Shown here: positions 60,056 to 64,000 of the stretch, piece after piece
Layout of the letters: every line of letters starts with the position of its first letter
Position numbering within the stretch: position 1 is the first letter of the stretch
From: Muraenolepis orangiensis
Taxonomy: Eukaryota; Chordata; Actinopteri; Gadiformes; Muraenolepididae
Length of the DNA stretch: 64,000 nt
Direction of reading: 5' to 3'
Assembly (NCBI GenBank): GCA_027704905.1
Contig: CM050999.1
Location: 2,812,814 to 2,876,813, forward strand
Position numbers and translations under genes: made by a program
The notes under the pieces: generated by a model
What the model was told of the DNA's origin: nothing
Database searches by the model: none
What the model saw: only the letters and a program-made list of their open reading frames with translations

Positions 60056-60356
60056 CTGACGACACGACAGTGATGGGCCTGATCGCCGGCGACGACGAGA
60101 CAGCCTACAGGGAGGAGCTCGGATCGCTGGAGCAGTGGTGCCAGGAGAACAGCCTCGCCCTCAATGTCAAGAAGACCAAGGAGCTGATCGTGGACTTCAG
60201 GAAGCAGAGAGGAGAGCACAGCCCTATTTCCATCGACGGTGTTGCAGCAAGTGCAAGTTCCTCGGCGTGCACATCTCCGAGGACCTCACATGGTCCACGC
60301 ACACCACACACGTGGGGAAAGGGGCCCAACAACGCCCCCGCATCCTGAGAATGACC

Positions 60357-63300
60357 TCGTAGGGGCCGAATAGGTCCACAGAGGTGTACTCGAATGGGGC
60401 AGCAGGTTCGGTGCGCTCCCGCGGAAGGTCGCTCATCATCTGCTGGCACCGTTTGGCCCTGACTTTCCTGCAGGGGACGCACGCGTTGACTACTTTCCAT
60501 GCAGCCCGCTGACCCTGAATCACCCACGCCTTCTTGCGCATCTTCAATAGGGTGCCAGCCAACCCCTCGTGGTTCACCTTATGGGCCTCCCTTGCCAACA
60601 GTGTGCTGATCCATGCAGTGTAGGGGACAAGTGGGATTCCCACCTCCTTCGCCTCCTCCTCCTGGATTCTTCCGGAACACACCAGCAGCCCCGACCCTTC
60701 GACCTTCTTAACTACCAGTCTGTCCCAAGTCGTTTTAGGAAATTCTATTCCATCCTGTGCAGCCAGGCACAGGTCACGGAAAGCTGCGTTTAGCTCCTGG
60801 ACGCCGAGGCTAACTCCGCTTCTTGTCTCCCTCGGGCGAGTAGCCTCCCACTTTGCATCTTCTGGAGCCCTCCTGCAAAACAACCACTGCTTAACAGCTC
60901 GCCGGACCCACCCAACTACCCGAATGAGCCTGCCTATTTCACCGAAGCGTTCTGGCTCAATCAGGTCCATGAGAGCAGCGCCCCAGAGCCTCTCCCTCTC
61001 ATGCTCGGGGTCCCTGGAACTCCCAACCGGTGTGGATGTCCCCTTTGCATTTGCTTCCTCCTCAATGGCGCATTTCGGGTCCAGCCCCTTCCTCGCCTGA
61101 GCGCGTGTTACAGCTGCAGTGAATGCTTTCCGTTGCAGCTTGCTCACGCTGTCTCGAGCACTTGCAGCCACATCCGCCGCAGACTTCATGGGCCACTTCT
61201 CCACTGCCCACGCCAGGAACTCCGGACCATTCTGCCAGGTCGAGCCTTCTCCCAAGCTTTCCGGCGGGCAGCCTCGTGTGACGAGGTCTGAGACATTTAG
61301 ATCTCCGGGGATCCACCACCAGTCGTCAGTAGGTCCAGCCCTTTGGATCTCTCCGATCCTGTTCGCGTAGAATGTTTTGTAGCCGTAGCTTTCCTTTTGA
61401 ATGGCCCCCAGGACGGTCTGGCTGTCCACGAAATGAAACCATCTCTCCACGCCCAGTCGACCTTGCTTCTCCCAGAAGCCCTTAAGCCTGGATGCGATTA
61501 CGGCCCCACACAGTTCGGATTTAACGACATCCCCCTTCTGAGTTATCGGCGTCAATTTGGCCTTTGACTCGACCAGCCTCACAGCCACTCCCCTGGATGT
61601 TTCCCACCTCAGGTAGAGGACGGCACCGAACGCATTATCACTCCCGTCCGAGAAGGTGATGCCCCATGGCCTTCTTTCCCATCCAGGCGGTGTTAGGCTC
61701 CTCTCGAATCTGACCTTTCCAAGTCTCGCATACTCTTTGAAGAGCCTGATTGCGTCGGCTCGGAGCTCAAGGGGGAGTGGGTTGTCCCATGTGTTCTGTC
61801 TGATGTCGGATTTCCCCATCTCCTGAAAGGCCTTTCTGACCAGGATGGCACCTTTTTCCTTCACCGGGGTGGCCAAACCCACGGGATCATACAGGCCCGC
61901 CACCTGGCTCAATAGCTCCCTTCTCGTTAGGGGGCTCGGCGTTCCTTCCTCAATTTCTTCTTCTGAGAGATTGGTTTCTGTCCTCACCTTCAGTTTCTTT
62001 TTGGAGAAGTTGATGGAAACCATAAGGAACAACTTATCCCCTTCTGCATGGTACCCGACTCCAAGCGCTTTGTTGTCTTCCTCGCTCAGCTGATTAGGCA
62101 GCACCAACACCTCTGATTCTGGCTCCATATTGGCCTTTGTTTTTGCAGGCTGGCTTTCTTTGCTCCTCCCACTTTGACCTGACTGGATCCATGGTTTTAG
62201 AGCGAAACCTCCAGCGTTGAGTATCCTTTCGATTCCCTCCGTGATGCTCTTCAGCTTTCTCCTGTCGTTATGAGACGTTAGAATGTCGTCTACATAGGTG
62301 TCCTCCTCAAGCGCTCTCCGCTCTTCTTTTAGGTGGGCGAACTCTGGCAGCCTTGCCGTCTCCCTCATGGCCAGCTGGGCGATGCATCCGGCTGGCTTGT
62401 CCCCGATGTTGACGCGGGTAATTGCGTAGGTTTTGATCTTTTCTTCCGCCGTGTCCCTCCATAGAAAGCGGTGGAGGTGGACTTCCCTTTCTCGCAACCA
62501 AACAGAGTTGTACATTTTCCTAATATCCCCGATGGCTGCATGCTCTCCGGTCCGGAATCTCAACAGGACCGCACGGATGGGGTTCAGAACGTCCGGGCCC
62601 TTCAGCAGAATGCTGTTTAAACTGGTTCCCCGAAACTCCTGGCTGCTATTCCACACGAGCCGCACCGGTGTGGAGGCAGAGTGGGGGTTGGGAGCGATCT
62701 GATGGCTTACGTACCACACAGGTCCGTCCCACTTACTGATCGTTTCCTCGTTTAACTCGACCGCAGCCCCTCTCTGGATCATCTCATGCACCTGCGCCGC
62801 GTATGCCGCTTTCCACACCGGGTCCCTCTCCAATCGCTTCTCGGTCCTCCGGAATGTAGCCTCTACCGCTCCTCTGTTGTTCGGGAGCGAGCTGGGGTCC
62901 TCAGTCCACGGGTACTCTGTGTCCCAGTGCGGCAGGTCGCTGTGGTCATCAGACATTACGTAAGTCAAGCCCTTTTTGATGATTTCGACCTCCTTTTCCT
63001 CTGCGAGAGTCATCTCTTTCCCGCCCGGCTGACAATTTCCGCAGCGACACCCTCCGCATTTTGGCTCGCACGCGGCGCCGATGCTATCCCAGCTCCACCA
63101 CTCGAGGACCTCTTTGCTGCTTGCAGCTGTTCTCCCGGTCTTTTCATGACCTTGCGGCTTCTGGTCTCCATCCTCTTCTTTGGCGCTGGGCGTCTTGCAG
63201 GGGATCTCCTCAAATCTTACTGCCTCCGTTCTCAGAGAACGCGCAAAGTGCGTCTGGGAGTTGTGTGCGGATCTTTCCCAACTTTCAAACAGGTCTGGGT

Positions 63301-64000
63301 GCGTTCCTCCCACGGTCTTCCCCAGAGGCCCGTCCCACAGCACTAAGTCTCCCGTCCTTCTTATCCACCGTGGAGCGAGTCGTCCCTCTCGGTGGCTGAT
63401 CAAGAGCTCGATTTCCTCAGGTCGGACCAGCTCTTTCTTCTCGACCCCAGGGAAGAACTTACAGAGTCGCTCTGGACTGATGACCTTGTCTGCACGAGCG
63501 ATCGTGTCGAGCCCGTAGCATACCATCTCGTGGGGACTCCATCTGTTGTTGCTCCACGCCCTGACCTTTAGCAGGTACTTGTTAGTCTTGACCTTGACCT
63601 TCATTCCACCGACCCCATGCACAGTCAGTGTTACTTGCCTCCGCTCCAGTTGGAGCCGATCGGCGGCCCGGTTGGTGATATAATTTGTGTCGGAGGCGAG
63701 GTCTATGAGGGTTCCCAGGGCATGACCTGCTTCTGTTTTGACTGTCAATATCATCATTAGTACTGGATGTTCCTCTGGCCCATTCTCCGCGAAGAGACTT
63801 CCGCCTTCTGCGCCCGTGCTCAGCGTCATCGAAGCCTTACTGGTGAATGCGTCCTTCACCCTCTTTTCCTGTTCAGGGTTGAGCCCCAAAGAGTCCAGGA
63901 CTTCCCGCTGCTTATCAGAGAGCCCTGGCCCTGTCTTCTTTCCCTCACTCCACTTGGGACACAGAAGGTAGTGATGACTCGCTCCTCCTTCATTCTGCTT
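60357..64000 (-). mobile_element. Pao/BEL retrotransposon pol, long open frame
   Basis: One uninterrupted minus-strand frame runs from the right edge to the junction at 60357 and on antisense through the LINE to 60224, more than 1,200 codons. Order: a short C-terminal gag part at the edge; a Pao-type aspartic protease (LIDLASDTNYITNRAADRL); reverse transcriptase with GDIRKMYNSVWL and the catalytic YVDDIL; a connector; RNase H (TFSDGSDNAFGAVLYL, 61670); and an integrase zinc-binding region (HKVNHEGLAGTLL, CVPCRK) with only the start of the core (FEYTSVDLFGPYEV). The integrase catalytic core and the 3' LTR are absent. The intact pol frame suggests a young insertion later truncated, or a truncated copy joined to older DNA. 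Gag and the 5' LTR would lie right of the window. Confidence 0.92.

Larger units (their letters stand above)
58798..60356 (+). mobile_element. Jockey-like LINE fragment, interrupted by a hAT element
   Basis: Encodes the same RT as 17460-19570, from RSTYDAIAMALHTAL through VDYSSAFNMIVP, NTGAPQGCVLSPLLY and KFADD (to 59163), then after the insertion DDTTVMGLIAGDDETAYREE to 60350. A deletion near 60245 shifts the frame. It is truncated at both ends, at the Gypsy junction and at the BEL junction (60356). Confidence 0.88.

Overview
The window looks like teleost fish genomic DNA. It holds spliced vertebrate genes with GT-AG introns, a very high density of (CA/GT)n microsatellites and minisatellites, and typical fish transposable elements: L2-like and jockey-like LINEs, Pao/BEL, Ty3/Gypsy, hAT elements and tRNA-derived SINEs. 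The extreme dinucleotide-repeat load is reminiscent of gadid (cod-like) genomes; that is an inference, not something the sequence proves.

Gene layout from left to right: the 3' exons of mfrp (+, 390-843); nudt8 (-, 2434-4337); a RING/B-box/coiled-coil/PRY-SPRY TRIM gene (+, 7483-12032, all nine coding exons); a transposon-rich stretch (12.4-19.6 kb); two tandem short C1q-domain (cerebellin-like) secreted-protein genes (+, 20774-22150 and 25426-32270); tagln (+, promoter about 34.5 kb, coding 38902-41406); and pcsk7 (-, coding 42851-54739, 16 coding exons, 5' noncoding exon about 55.9 kb). tagln and pcsk7 lie tail to tail, as on human 11q23, and mfrp belongs to the same human chromosome band. 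From about 56.9 kb to the end the window is a transposon graveyard: a decayed Gypsy, then a LINE fragment split by a hAT element, then a long open Pao/BEL pol on the minus strand that runs off the window.

Exon boundaries were set by reading frame continuity, splice consensus and family motifs, and the phases close exactly for every gene annotated in full. Apart from the transposons, no multi-gene pathway or new system was recognised. The most interesting signals are structural: tandem repeats that sit directly against splice sites (a UG repeat against a TRIM acceptor, poly-C against a pcsk7 acceptor, minisatellites starting at donors), a 45-bp tandem repeat carrying the mfrp stop codon, a stop-free 36-bp repeat array in frame with a pcsk7 exon, a 45/46-bp minisatellite-bearing element shared by two loci 30 kb apart, and five hAT-type insertions, four with perfect 8-bp target duplications, including one nested in another.
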